Below, one piece after another: positions 1-13,193 of a stretch of 64,000 nucleotides of DNA. Location: assembly GCF_024679245.1 (NCBI RefSeq), contig NC_090177.1, positions 26,908,632 to 26,972,631 of the forward strand, in the 5' to 3' direction. This DNA comes from Pseudorasbora parva (taxonomy: Eukaryota; Chordata; Actinopteri; Cypriniformes; Gobionidae). The notes below the pieces were generated by a model. That model had not been told where the DNA came from and did no database searches. It saw only the letters and a list, made by a program, of their open reading frames with translations. The first letter of the stretch is position 1. Every line of letters starts with the position of its first letter. The position numbers and the translations under genes were made by a program.

Positions 1-12
1 TGAAGGTTTTAC

Positions 13-115
13 CATGAGGTAGGAGGAGGACACTTTTCATCAGAGTCCTCAGTGGCCCTGCACTCATCCCATTCTCTCCAGCAAACTCTGTCAGCTGATG
101 CAGGAACCGCTCGGA
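13..115 (-). CDS. commd7: commd7 coding exon 3
   Basis: This exon has 34 codons plus one base. It starts SERFLHQLTEFAGENG and ends SVLLLPH. The acceptor is cttcag at 116-121 and the donor gtaaaa is at 7-12. The next exon is outside the window. Confidence 0.9.
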
Positions 116-1586
116 CTGAAGTGGAAAAAGACAACTATTTAACTTTTACTTGTGTGTGTGAGATCATAAATCCTCTTAAAGGGATAGTTCACCCAAAAAT
201 TAAAATTTTTGTCATTTACTCAACCTAATTTTGTTCCAAACCTCTATGAGTTTCTTTCTTCTACTGAACACAAAAGAATATATTTTGAAGAACATGGATA
301 ACCAAACCATTGATGGGCCACAATGACTTCAACTGTTTGGTTCATACAGGTTTGGAACAACATTAAGGTGTGGAAATGATGACAATGTTCATTTTTTTGT
401 TAACTATCCCCTTAAAAACAAATAGAATAGAATCATTTCACACGTTTACAGGTTATCACAATAAATGTTAACATAATGAATCTTTCTTTACTCTTATCCC
501 TTTTAATTTTATTTTTTTTGTTATATGCATGCATTTTGCATACACTTTGCAACTGGATTGGATTCAAGGAAGATTCTTTCTTGATTTTCCTAGAAATTAC
601 TTTACAGAAATAGCTTTTCAGAGATGTAATCTAAGAGTGTTGACTCACCTCTTTGGGTTCTAGAAGGAACTGGTACAAGATCTCTGTCAGGCTCACAAAT
701 TGCTGCAGGGAAGGGAATAAGATTGAGTGATTGGCCCTGAATGTATTTTCCTTTGGTGTATCATCTACTACTATCTAGGTGAAATGCTGAAATTAAGGTA
801 TATCGGTACTGACTAAGTACAGTAAGTAGCGGAGAAATATGCAGATAAATGCACACTACTTTGGACTCGACTTTAAGACATTTTAAGCAGAATTTAACAC
901 CAGGCTCCTTTGCTGCTTTTCTGTCACTGTTCTTCTTGTTCAGCTCACCCATTAAAAAAATCTACATTAAAATATTAGCTTTAAAAACGAAAACAAAAAA
1001 CGATATTATATAAATCATTATGTATTTAGATATTTTAACATCATGAGAGACAAATTTAGTCAAGTGTGTTCAAAGTTGGGAAGGCTAGCGTAGGCTAATG
1101 TATGTTTGCTGTTGTTGCATTAAACTCTGTAGCAGCGGTCAAGTACATAATAGAAAGAAAAGCATAATGGTGTCTGTTACTTATTAAAAGAAGTCAATCT
1201 GTTTCCTCAAAATAAATATGCAGCAATTCGTTTTAAATAGTGTCTGTGAAGTTTAGTAGCTAAGTTACGCCTGAAATCCTCTGCTCATGCTAACGTTAAC
1301 TGTTATGATACTGCAATATCACGTGACAACATTTTATACACAATTAAGCAAAACATTATGTGACTTGTTTCTGAAGGCGCGATTGAGCGAGAGACAATTT
1401 TTTTACACCCATTGAAATTATACGCAAAATATGTTGATCACTAAATACACTAAACTAGGATTACAGTTCACACTTTCCTTTCCCAGCATACTGAACTCCT
1501 ACCTGTTCACTGAATTTATTCAGGTTCTGAAAGTCAGTGCTGACATTGTCAGGTAATGTATCATTGGTGAAATGCAACTGCAACAT
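13..1586 (-). CDS. commd7: COMM domain-containing protein 7, N-terminal part (3 coding exons, partial)
   Basis: Joined coding exons on the minus strand are 1503-1586, 649-702 and 13-115. They give 80 residues in one open phase and run off the left edge of the window. The protein starts MLQLHFTNDTLPDN, continues with QFVSLTEILYQFLLEPKE and then SERFLHQLTEFA, and ends SVLLLPHG. From memory these align exon by exon with human COMMD7 (QFSALTEVLFHFLTEPKE, VERFLAQLSEFA, SLLLVPNG). COMMD7 belongs to the COMMD family, whose members assemble with CCDC22/CCDC93 into the Commander complex for endosomal recycling; COMMD7 has also been linked to NF-kB control. Only the helical N-terminal region is here; the C-terminal COMM domain is outside. 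The gene lies head to head with the DNMT3B-type gene, as on human chromosome 20. All three junctions have GT/AG sites. The start codon is the first ATG in phase before the conserved region. Confidence 0.9.
180..411. mobile_element. Palindromic TTAA-flanked MITE (AGGGATAGTTCACC family)
   Basis: A 232-bp element in commd7 intron 2, flanked on both sides by TTAA (176-179 and 412-415). Its ends are near-complementary, AGGGATAGTTCACC on the left and GTTAACTATCCCC on the right. The inner sequence is also partly self-complementary (facctctatgagtttc-type arm on the left, tcatacaggtttggaac on the right). It has no coding capacity. Such TTAA elements are usually placed with piggyBac-type non-autonomous elements; this class is very common in cyprinid genomes. 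Confidence 0.8.
649..702 (-). CDS. commd7: commd7 coding exon 2
   Basis: This exon has 18 codons, QFVSLTEILYQFLLEPKE. It is preceded by a pyrimidine-rich acceptor ending ctgcag (703-708) and followed by the donor gtgagt (643-648). Both ends are in phase 0. It is the clearest match to human COMMD7 in this window. Confidence 0.92.
1503..1586 (-). CDS. commd7: commd7 coding exon 1
   Basis: This exon has 28 codons from ATG (complement of 1584-1586) to a CAG before the donor gtagga at 1502. It reads MLQLHFTNDTLPDN then VSTDFQNLNKFSEQ. It ends in phase 0 and joins directly to exon 2. Confidence 0.85.
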
Positions 1587-2640
1587 TATTTCCTTGTAGC
1601 TCCGCTATTGATACACTGAACTATCACGTCTGCTTCCACACTTCCGCTGCTAATTCATACTAACGATTTAACGCAGCACTTTCGCCATTCTCAGACTTGC
1701 GCGTCCTCCTGAGCACGTGCGGTCGTGAACTTTTTGTAGTGCAGTGATAATGTGAATGTTTTTGTGTGCGTTAATTAAACTGTCATAGCAGACAATATAC
1801 GTAAATATTTTTTTCTTTTAAAGTATCTGATTAATTTCCAATTATCTAAACCATATAAAATCTTTGTAATGATATTAACCCTTAAATAGGCATCAGCATT
1901 AAATACCCCAGTAAATGTAGGCTATTGCTGTTATTTTCCAAAACATTGGGTCTCAACTAATACAATATCATGTTTTTATTCAACATATTGCATATATTTT
2001 TAATTGTAGGCTACAGTTTGCATCTCTCATGTAAATATATCAATATTACTCTGGAAAATCCTAATGCAAAGCTATAAACTTTTATTTTGTTTAACCAGAA
2101 CAGCTGTGGGATCATGGTTTTATAGCAAGTCAGAAGTATTTACAGGGACCAATTTTAAAATATTTTTCTTAGAAATTGGCAATATTCATTGTCGGTTGCT
2201 CCCCTCATACTCTAAAATACCTGTAAAATATAGCAACACATGTTATATTATATTATATAATATGGTCAACAAAAAGTAGATCTTTCAAAAGCTCCAACAT
2301 TATTAAATAGGCTGCACACTAGCTACACACAGGTCTAAAAATATGTTTCAAGCAATCCAATAAACATAAAAAAGTAGCTCTGTAAGAAGACAAAAACATG
2401 CCTTTTTTATTTGCACAATCACAGCACACGTGCATGACAAACCCATCTCATGCTGAGAAAGGGTTAAACAGTAGGAAGTAAAAGTAGCTTTTATTCAGTG
2501 GGAGTGCGATTCGAGACCCGGGAAAAGTCACGCCTGAGAGTAGGCGAAAGACCGAGCGATCCTTGAACGAGACTCCATTTACATATTCTCCCTCAGGGTT
2601 TAAAGGCGTGCGTATCAGCAAAGATTAGTGTGACATACCT
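1587..2640. promoter_or_regulatory. Shared commd7 / DNMT3B-type divergent promoter interval
   Basis: About 1 kb separates the commd7 start codon from the probable first DNMT3B-type exon. The interval contains two CACGTG E-box hexamers (1714-1719 and 2427-2432), GC-containing patches near 1690-1730 and 2500-2560, and AT-rich DNA between them. No coding exon was seen. The assignment as a bidirectional promoter comes only from the head-to-head gene order. Confidence 0.45.
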
Positions 2641-2726
2641 TGGTACCTTGGCAGTGGACTACTCCAAACTGCACGTTGAATATCTGCTCTCAAGGGTTTT
2701 TAACAACACCACTTCTCCAGAGACAG
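2630..2726 (+). other. dnmt3b: Probable untranslated exon 1 of the DNMT3B-type gene
   Basis: The right edge is a strong donor, GACAG followed by gtaagt at 2727. The left edge is a guess: a TTTAAA box lies at 2599-2604, so transcription may begin near 2630. There is no ATG that opens a reading frame across the donor in keeping with exon 2, whose own ATG lies 31 bp inside that exon. RNA 5' ends would settle it. Confidence 0.4.
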
Positions 2727-4418
2727 GTAAGTTTCATGCCTCTTCTGCATAGAGCACTGGTGCGCGTTTTTGGGGAGAGTTCAAGTGCAGCATGACCGCA
2801 CATGTCTGATTATATAGACTACTTGTTTAAACTTAGTTGTATTTTACATACTTTAACCAGCAGATATATATATACATACATATGTAACGAGAATATTTTT
2901 AATTTCGTGTTGTTAAACCTTGCAATAATGTGTGGTTGTCGAGCGTGCATGTCTGAGGCGTGCTGAGAGCTTGGGAATTTAGGCTAAATGGCGTGGGGAA
3001 GATTTTGAGATTTATTCTTATTTTCTTACATTGCCTGCTTGAGTTCTTTATGTGTTTTGTGTGTGTGTGTATGTGAACATTTCCTAATGGATATTCGTTT
3101 TAGACCTATAAAATAATTTCTTGTACCAAGATTTCCACGTTGTCAAGAAAATCCAGATGTTTAGTGAAGACGCATGTATGTGGGATTTCCTCAGATTAAA
3201 GTAGATGGTATAGGCTACATATACCATATTGTAAATGTGTGACCAGAAAGAAACCAATTTTGCGAATAAGTAGTTAAACGACGTAAAATAATTTATGTTA
3301 GCCCATATTAAAAACTGGTTTATTTAATTGACGTCAAGAAGTTTAGTAACAGAGCCACACAGATTAGTTAAAGTGTTAACTGTTATGCCATGGACATATT
3401 TTTTTAGAATGTTTTATAACTCTACTGTACCTTCTTTACACAGTCCAATGGAAATGTATTTAAAGTTAATCGAAATGAAAGTTCGGATGCAGTTTATTTT
3501 ACAGTAGCCTAGCTACGTACAGTTTACATTGTACTGAGAAAATACAGGGTAATTTAAGGTAACTACAGGGGTCAAAAGTTTAGGTGTAGGTTCAGGGTTA
3601 GTACCTAGTTATTACCCAGTTGTAATTACTGTAATAAGTACATGGTATGTCCATGAGGAACAGGACTGTAAAATAAAGTGCTACTGAAAGTTCTATCACT
3701 ATTTACATACCAAACCTTATGACTTTCTCAGCAGAATGTTAGGGACTGAATGTCATCTTTCACTTTCCATGCACTTTCGTTCTTTTCTTTTCCTTGTAAG
3801 TTCTGTAAGGGACTTTCGGATCCCTGAAAGTGAATGGCAAATAAGCCTGTCATTCTCATTTTGTGGTCCTCACAAGAAAGATAACCATACAGGTTTGGAC
3901 CAACATGAGAGTAAGTAACGGACGACATTATTTTGTATTTTTGGGTGAGATTTTAAAACAATAGAAATGTGAGCACGTGTAATAAATCAGGGGGCAACCA
4001 GAGCAGGTGAATTCCGCAGTTGAGTTCAGCGTGCATCTGAGCGAGGGTAACGTGCTAATTGTCGTTGGTCAGAACGCTCAATGCCCACAGGGCCTCTCGA
4101 AGGAATGCCGTGCCGTCACTTTGGTTTTGCGCTGCTGCATAAAAATGACTCAGACTTCAATCAAACCTCTAGTAACAATGAGACTGCATAGTGAACTCAG
4201 AATGATACGGCCGGTTCGTATAACGAGACTATCTCCGCTTTTATAAATGATAGAAACAAAACTTTCAAAAAGTTTTGAAATCTTAAATCTTCTTCTTTTC
4301 TGTAAGCTCACAATTAGTGATGTCCAATTTGTGAGCAAACTGTTCTTCTGTACCTTTTTCTGCATGTTTTTATATGCATAGTCCATGTTAAACTATATTT
4401 AGACCCTTTTTCATTTAT
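2727..4418. other. Intron 1, left part: no gene seen
   Basis: AT-rich sequence with a short TA run near 2862-2880 and a degenerate MITE-like stretch around 3740-3960 whose right side reads acaggtttggaccaacatga, like the ends of the TTAA elements. No exon with conserved coding content was found. Confidence 0.4.
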
Positions 4419-4960
4419 AGGGTTAGTTCACCCCAAAATGAATAGTTTGTTATAAATTACTCACCCTCATGTCATTCCCAACCCGCAAGACCTTCGTTTA
4501 TCTTCGGAACACAAATTAAGATATTTTTGATGACACACTCACTCACTCACTCACTCACTCCCTCTAAAACAAACACGAATATTCTAACTATTCGAACATC
4601 TGGGCGCGCATTTTGTCAATGACGCGCATTACATCAATAACACTCACTCACTCACTCACTCACTCACTCACTCACTCACTCACTCACTCACTCACTCACT
4701 CACTCACTCACTCACTCACTCACTCTCTCACACTCACTCACTCACTCACTCACTCACTCACTCACTCACGCACGCACTCCCTGGCTCGCTCGCGCGCACG
4801 CACGCACTCACTCACTCACTCACTCACTCACTCACTCACTCACTCACTCACTCACTCACTCACTCACTCACTCACTCACTCACTCACTCACTCAGTTTGG
4901 AACAACATGATGGAGAGTAATTAATGACACAATAATTTTGTTTTTGGTGAACTAACCTTT
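4419..4960. mobile_element. MITE ends around a TCAC microsatellite
   Basis: The left part starts agggttagttcaccccaaaa and the right part ends tttggtgaactaacctttt, which are complementary. Between them lie two TCAC tracts and a short unique segment. This looks like a palindromic MITE whose loop region has been replaced or expanded by the microsatellite. Confidence 0.6.
4641..4894. repeat. (TCAC)n microsatellite, with an earlier block at 4535-4561
   Basis: About 250 bp of CACT units with interruptions near 4726-4733 and a GC-rich variant patch (cgcacgcactccctggctcg) near 4788-4807. The long open frames across it are an artefact of the 4-bp unit. Confidence 0.95.
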
Positions 4961-5323
4961 TAATTGTCATAACTGGCCCTTCTGTTGAAAGCGCCAGGCT
5001 TCTCTCTGGTGACGTGTGCAGTGAATTATCCAATCATTTAGTCTGCTTAAACCCCACCCCTCGTTATATCTGTTATATCCGTTATAACAATTGTTTATTT
5101 GGCTCCATTGTTGAGTGCGTACCGTACTTCTCAAAAATCAATCAACGAAAGATGCATTGAACCAAGTTCAAGAAATACTTTTTTTTCTCCCAATCATTTA
5201 GGATGTACTGTATGTCACAATATGGAAAAAGATATATTGCTTCTTCCATTTCATCACAAATTTACTGCACAACAACGTCATAATAACAAATGGGTTTCCC
5301 AGAGTTATGAGTTGCAATGAGTT

Positions 5324-7226
<1,903 letters not shown>

Positions 7227-7230
7227 TTAA

Positions 7231-7484
7231 AGGGTTACTTCAGCAATTAGGATATGGCTTTGTATCAGTAGAAACCCTGGAGTATATTCAAATGATTGTG
7301 CTTTCCCCCCTCATATCCCCCTGAGACAAGAGATTTGTGCATTTAATTTCTGGAAAAATTCCTCCTATGCCGCAAATTGACGATATTTGCATCTTGGGAG
7401 AATTGTTTAGCCAAAGGCTAAAGACTACAGCCAGCAGAGGGAGCCATTTCCGCATGTTTTGAACCCGCGCATGGGGGATGGGAG
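7231..7484. mobile_element. Truncated TTAA element (AGGGTTACTTCAGC family)
   Basis: TTAA at 7227-7230 is followed by AGGGTTACTTCAGCAATTAG and about 85 bp that match, in reverse orientation, the right part of the complete element at 58307-58604. The other end is lost. Confidence 0.6.
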
Positions 7485-7960
7485 ATTACACTCAGAGTAG
7501 TAGTGGGAAGTTCGGATCATTTTACTGACTCGGATCTTTGAGTCTCGTTCAGCAAAATGAACGAATCTTTTTTCGAGTCATTTCGTTCATTTCACCAAAA
7601 TGACATGTTAAATAGCCCAACACATCTAGTACTTATGAAAATGTTGATTACATTTTAAAACTACATAAAAATAAACTATAGGGTACTGCAACCAAAGCCA
7701 AATTATAAGAAACTGAAATGTTTAATTAATTGATTAGTTGTTGGGTCAGGCTATTGCAGTCTCTGTTTGTTCACCTCACCTCCTGATCCAAAACATTCTT
7801 TCTCTTGCAACTTCATATTTATCACGTTTGTTCTCCGCCTCTCGTGTCTTCGAGCTCCTCGAGACGTTTGCTGTCGACTCGTCTGTGTCTGACTCTGATC
7901 AGATCTGGCTGGGGGCTGGGCCGCCCGGACCGTGCGTGACACAAGTCCGGAAACAAAAAT

Positions 7961-8219
7961 GATTAGTTCTTACGAGTCTTTCGGGTTTGAGTCTTTCGTT
8001 CTTCCTGTTAGTCCCATAGAGTCTATGCTTTCAATAACGGAAACAGAAAAGATTAGTTCTTACGAGTCTTTCGGGTTTGAGTCTTTCGTTCTTCCTGTTA
8101 GTCCCATAGAGTCCATGCTGTCAATAAAGGAAACAGAAAAGATTAGTTCTTTTGATCGAGTCTCGGGTTTGAGTCGTTCGTTCTTTTGTCACGTGACTTG
8201 TCGCCGTATAGAACACTAG
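7961..8219. repeat. 90-bp tandem repeat, nearly three copies
   Basis: gattagttct recurs at 7961, 8051 and 8141, exactly 90 bp apart. The third copy is partial and diverges after its first line. Because 90 is divisible by three, a spurious repetitive open frame runs through it. Inverted copies of the unit lie at about 8462-8612. Confidence 0.9.
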
Positions 8220-8376
8220 TTCACAACCTTTTTAGTAAAAAGCACGTAGTTATTATTTTTATTTTATTTTATACTATTCTCAGTTAATATCAGACATATA
8301 CAAATATGGGAAATATATTGACTATTCAAGTCTAACATCACAAATTCAATTAGACTAATTTTGAATCAACTGTGTA

Positions 8377-8457
<81 letters not shown>
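8377..8457. repeat. (AT)n followed by (AC)26
   Basis: A compound microsatellite with AT at 8377-8403 and AC at 8405-8457, lying between the inverted 90-bp repeat arms. Confidence 0.95.
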
Positions 8458-8458
<1 letters not shown>

Positions 8459-9053
8459 CATGGGACTGACAGCAAGAACGAAAGACTCAAACTCGAGACT
8501 CAAAAGAACTAATCTTTTCTGTTTCCGTTACTGACAGCATAGACTCCACGGGACTAACAGGAAGAACGAAATACTCAAACCCGAGACTCAAAAGAACTAA
8601 TCATTCGGAGATTCAGAGCTGATTCAGAGGCCATATGTTTCGTAATGCGCATGCGCGGTCAACACAAAATGAACGAATCACTATCTGAGACAACTCGGTA
8701 GTCCGGAGTCATAATAAAGATTCGTTCAAAATGAACGAATCGTTCATGAATGACACATCACTAACTCAGAGCTCAGCTCTCAGCTGCAGGCACTAATTTA
8801 AACAGAGCTATTAATTCAACTACGTTAACGGGCCTCATATCCATAGCGACAAACTCTACTATGGCATCTGTTATCTCTCTCTTTCTTTTCTCTGTTAATG
8901 GTTTTCGGAATTGCAGGATCTGCTGTGAAGGTTTGGGTTTTGTTGAGCATGTTGATGGCTGCGATACCTGTGGATGTACCTATAAACAAATTATTCTTAG
9001 CCTGTGCTGCTGTATGTTTTTAAATAGTGTCATATTTGCAATAAGCCTATTTA

Positions 9054-9388
9054 TCATAGCAAATTAGGCGAATTTTTCAAACTTGTGGTGCTGTTGTGGT
9101 AGGCCAGTTTCAAATCGCATATTTGACACACTACCTTTGTCTTGTCATCCTCACTTAATTTAAAGTGCTCCCAAACAGCTGAGGTCTTGGGCATTTTGAA
9201 CCTATTCAGTATGAGATGAAATAAATCACTACGTTCGCCAACGGGTGGTTCAAGCATGAGTGAGAATGAGTCCGCGACGGAAGTCACGTGTTAAAAAAAG
9301 AAAAGAATATTCGAATCTCAAAACTGAAAATCGAATGCCACCTCACCGAACGAATATTCGAATATTCGATTATTCTAGTACAGCCCTA
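9054..9388 (-). pseudogene. hAT transposon end with BED zinc-finger fragment
   Basis: On the minus strand 9054-9287 encodes SAVWEHFKLSEDDKTKVVCQ followed by ICDLKLAYHNSTTSLKN, a BED-type zinc finger (CxxC present) typical of hAT transposases. The adjoining end reads ttcgattattctagtacagccctag, with the terminus agcccta at 9382-9388. The catalytic domain is missing. Confidence 0.65.
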
Positions 9389-9527
9389 GTGCTTCGTCAT
9401 TCAAATGCGCTAATGGTTACTCCATTGTTGTTCTATGTATAACGTTACACTAGTCTGACGTGCAAAACCGTTTTGCTTGCTACTGCTAAGGTTTAGTCAC
9501 ATACAATTGACAATAAACTGCGAGTAA

Positions 9528-12006
9528 GGCCATCCTTAAAAATATTTTGGTTTGCAATAACAGTAAAAAAAAAAAAAAAAAAAAGGGTCTATATTTTATT
9601 TTCCAAATTTTAATACAAAAAAAAGTCAATTTTTGGTGATGGTGATTACGTAGGTATGAATTAAAACAAATTGGCATATCGTGACATCACTGACTGGGTC
9701 TTCAAGCCGTGCCTTCGGGTGCATAGGCTAATTGCCGGCTATATAAACCACAAACAAATTGAAATATTTGTCAAAAACATGTTTATTGCATAAATTTCAG
9801 GTGCATTCTTTAAGAAAAGGGTCCAACCGCCATGCTAGCTTTCATTGACTCAAAGCTGTCAACCCTCCCTTTTTTTCCGGGTTTCTCAGGTATTTTAGCT
9901 CTTTTCCCGCTATCTTCCCGTTTTAGTATTTTCCCGTGATATGTTTCTTATTTTTACGCTCGATTGTGTTAACTCAGATCACGCAACTATCTGTGTCTCT
10001 GAAGTGGCTTGCACTTCTTGCCAGACCAACGCATCTGGTGATATAGACTAGTGCATTTGAATATTAAAAAGCAAAAAGTTGTTTTTATGAATTCAATTAA
10101 TTAAGTAGCTATAACCAACTCTTTACTGGTAAATAGTACAGTAAACAAACATCGCAGACAATGGCAGACCATTTTTTTTCAGACGTTATTTGATTTTTGT
10201 AATATTATGTATTGTCTTTCAGTTTTTTTGAAGAGACACTGCCCCTCTTTCCTCCTTCTTGGCAGCCTACATTTAGAATAATAGATTTGATTAACGTTAA
10301 TGATGAAAAAGGTTTAAAAATCGTGACTGTTTGGATTGTTTTTCCTGCCTTCGAGCCAGAGCCGTTCACTAAATCAGTGTTTCCCAACCTTTTTTCAGTC
10401 ATGGCACCCTTTGAAAATGTTCTAATTTTGTGCCCCCCCCATACATACGTTACGCTAGGAATGTAACAGTACAGATTGCTCACGGTTCGGTTTGTATCAT
10501 GGTTTTAGGTTCACGGTTTCAATTCGGTTTGGTATTTGCCATGCTCAGGGACAGAAAAAACTACTGTCAAATAAAAATAAAGAAAATAAGAACAAAAAAC
10601 TTAAATACAAGCAGCAGCACAAATAAATACTATTGAGCAAAGATACTAATAAAATAAACAATGCATTTAAGGTTTTCCAGGTAGGTCTAACATTAGTTTT
10701 TAGGTAGAGAAATTGAATAAATTAACCAAATGTAAAATAACTGCACATTTAACTGTTTAAATTAAAAATTAATCCTTATTAAACTTACAAAAGCTATTCA
10801 ATCAAGAGCAGTGAGTGACGTCCTTATCTTTTGTTTGACAGACAGCAGAAAGGCTACTGCCCCTATAAGACCTAATACAGAGATATGCATCGTCTTTCTC
10901 GACTGTATAAAGTTCTCTTAAGGCATATACAGACTATGTCTGCTTGGATACTCATCAAGATCGACATGTTGACATACTTTTTGTGTGAGTTTGTCCGTTC
11001 AAACGCAAGACTTGAAAGAACTCAATATTTGCACGCTGTAAGACGTGCGCTCGCTGCGCAAAGAGACAGATCTTCTCTCACTGCAGAGGGTTCTCATTCG
11101 CGTCTTCTGGCGACTATACTGAGTGATGAAGGCGAAAATGACTGGTCATACGGCAGCACTCGCATGCATTGAACACAGTTTACAAAAATAGACCGTTTTG
11201 CCAACCTTTTTCTTTTATTATCGCTGTTGTAGTGCACGTGTATCCATCGACAGAACCATACATAAAGCATTATTTTTCAAGTTACAACCAGTGCCGCCGC
11301 TCCCACCACGCGCTGGGGTCGAGCAGAACACACGCTACCCATAGCAACGCGTTATGACAACGACATTTCAGACTGACAGACAAGATAAACGGCTTTTCTG
11401 CCATTTGTTAATGTTTTGTACACGTTGTTATATTAATTATAATTCAAATTCTGTTTTATTCGCCACAATATAGTAATGATAAATGTTGAGAGGGGCACTT
11501 TTGATTCATTTTCAAAAAGGGCAGGGGCTCAAAGCCCTCCCCTCTGCAGTGCACTTGCCTGGTGTGTGTAACGTGTCCATGGTCCTGACTCCTGTCACAA
11601 AATGCGGCGAAATCTCCGACAGGGCTTTAACTGTCTAACGTTACAGTGAATGAGAGTATGAGCCGAGCCGAAACGAACGCACGTGCAGGCCATAGTGTGA
11701 CATCCGCATAGTGTAAACATAGATGACATCACAGGTTTTTCTATAAAAGAAAGAACGTAGCCTTTGTTTGTATGGCCCAGGCAATTTATACATTTATAAT
11801 ACTTACTAAAATATAATTCATATTATTTTATTACTGTTGTATTAGTTGTTTGAAGAGTAAAAAAAGAAATTGGTCGGTCTTAAAGCCAATTTACAACCGG
11901 CAAGTCGGTCGGACTAAAAGGAAAAAAATAAAAATAAATTTGAGTCGGCCCTAAATTGACAGGGTCGGTCGGGTTACGGCAAACAAGAATATTTTTAAGG
12001 ATGGCC
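9528..12006. mobile_element. Harbinger-type element (TAA target duplication) inside the TTAA element
   Basis: The ends are GGCCATCCTTAAAAATATT on the left and its complement on the right (11988-12006). Both sides carry TAA (9525-9527 and 12007-12009). The uninterrupted copy at 39832-40867 carries a single such site (ctgcgagtaaagacacac in reverse), which confirms insertion. Inside are further hAT-like starts (cagtgtttcccaacc at 10376, taggaatgtaacagtacag at 10456). No transposase is recognised. Confidence 0.8.
10670..11170. repeat. Segment shared with 16480-17010
   Basis: Both segments contain acttacaaaagctattcaat, ggcatatacagactatgtct and cagcactcgcatgcatt in the same order with scattered differences. 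They are the same transposon core in two places with different surroundings. Confidence 0.8.
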
Positions 12007-12649
12007 TAAACACACACAAATGTTGAGAGGCCACTAAATACAGTACATACCACAGAGACGGACGTCCTGCTGTTGCTCTTTCTCCTGTTCAATTTATTTC
12101 AGCCTCCGAATTTGATTCTGGATCATATATCTATTAGCTTAGATCGATAGCCGTGGGTTTCTCCATGCTTGAGGACGTCACCGCTTTGTGCGCATTCGTC
12201 ATTCTGTAGCTCCGCCCACACGATACGCCTCCAGGCGCTCATTTTTTTCCGGAAAGGCTCGGTAAAGCCTATATTTCTTTTATAAATATAATAAAACTAA
12301 AGACTTTTCGGAGATATGAAGGATGCAATACTAATCTATAGGTACTCAAGATTGACATGAGATTGACTGAAACTGAGTGTTTCACCCCCCCTTTAAACAA
12401 AATGTATTAATTAAGGGATGCAGGTTATTTTACCTTTGAACACCGTTGTTGACTCATTTCATTCCCCTCAGAGGCAGTCCTTTAATGGCGCGCTTGTATG
12501 CAATTCTCAAAATGTCCACAAGATGGTCATTTATCAGGAAAACCGATATTACAAAACTGATACCCGATTATAGGAAAATGCTTAAATATCGGGAAAAATC
12601 TGATATATATCGGTCGATCACTAAAGAGAACAGTATTGTAATAAAACGT

Positions 12650-12745
12650 GGATTATTTGGGTTTAGTTGTGTTGTTGTTTCAAGTGCGTTGCTCCTGGAA
12701 GAGTGCTTGCTTCCACATTAGGAGTTACACATTCTAAAAAGCAAT
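12650..12745. repeat. Diverged segment shared with 18915-19010
   Basis: Both stretches carry gggtttagttgtgttgttg-like text, then ctcctggaagag / ttccaggaagag, then acattctraaaagc. They are two old copies of one repeat in the same orientation. Confidence 0.6.
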
Positions 12746-12940
12746 TAACTTAGTTCAAGTTCACTTGTTGGGCTGTGAATCTTTGGGTAGGCAGCAAATC
12801 GAATCGATTCGATTCCCGATTCATAGGTTTTCGATTTTAATGATTTTTGCCAATTCAGAATGATTCGATACGATTCACATTCAAATTCTATACGATTCCA
12901 TTAATTCGATTCGATTATGCATTTTCTGCATTCATAGGAT

Positions 12941-13100
12941 CAGGGGCGTTGGACTGGGGGGATAAAGGGTACCGAGTAACCAGGGCCCGAGGCAGGGGGG
13001 GGGCCCTTAGAAGTCAGTATTCTATACATACACATACATGGTACGGGGGCCCAGCAAGATGGTTTGTACCCAGGGCCCAAAATTTGGTGCTACGCCGCTG
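12941..13100. mobile_element. 160-bp hAT-type MITE with exact 8-bp target duplication
   Basis: CATAGGAT flanks both ends (12933-12940 and 13101-13108). The ends are CAGGGGCGTTGGACT and GGTGCTACGCCGCTG, an imperfect inverted pair. It is GC-rich with a run of nine G. Confidence 0.8.
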
Positions 13101-13193
13101 CATAGGATTATTAAAATTCTTCCCCTAATGTGTCCAATTCAGGGTGTAAATTACACAGCGGCCTTCAGAGGTCAGAGAATGGACAACCAACCT

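Larger units (their letters stand above)
7497..8762. mobile_element. DNA transposon remnant with internal 90-bp repeats
   Basis: The left side begins agtagtgggaagttcggatc and the right side ends gaatgacacatcacta, an imperfect inverted pair of the tagtgrtg(g/t)g hAT-like type. Both ends are rich in GAACGA/TCGTTC motifs. Inside are direct 90-bp repeats and, further right, inverted copies of the same unit around an AT/AC microsatellite. No intact transposase is present. Confidence 0.5.
9391..12392 (-). mobile_element. TTAA (piggyBac-type) element, interrupted and truncated
   Basis: The end TTTCACCCCCCCT at 12380-12392 is followed by TTAA (12393-12396). Reading leftward, the sequence is an inverted copy of the intact element at 39832-40867: 12007-12392 and 9391-9527 match its first half. 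The two pieces are separated by a 2.48-kb insertion (9528-12006). The far end is lost at 9390, where a hAT end abuts. Confidence 0.8.

Noticed and set aside
4535..4894. A CRISPR-like array of short repeats
   Set aside because: The units are simple 4-bp microsatellite repeats with no spacers, in a vertebrate genome.
4613..4924. A Thr-His-Ser-Leu repeat protein
   Set aside because: It is the TCAC microsatellite read in frame.
7932..8219. A repetitive 30-residue motif protein
   Set aside because: The 90-bp unit is divisible by three, so the frame stays open by arithmetic; the unit is part of a transposon and also occurs inverted.
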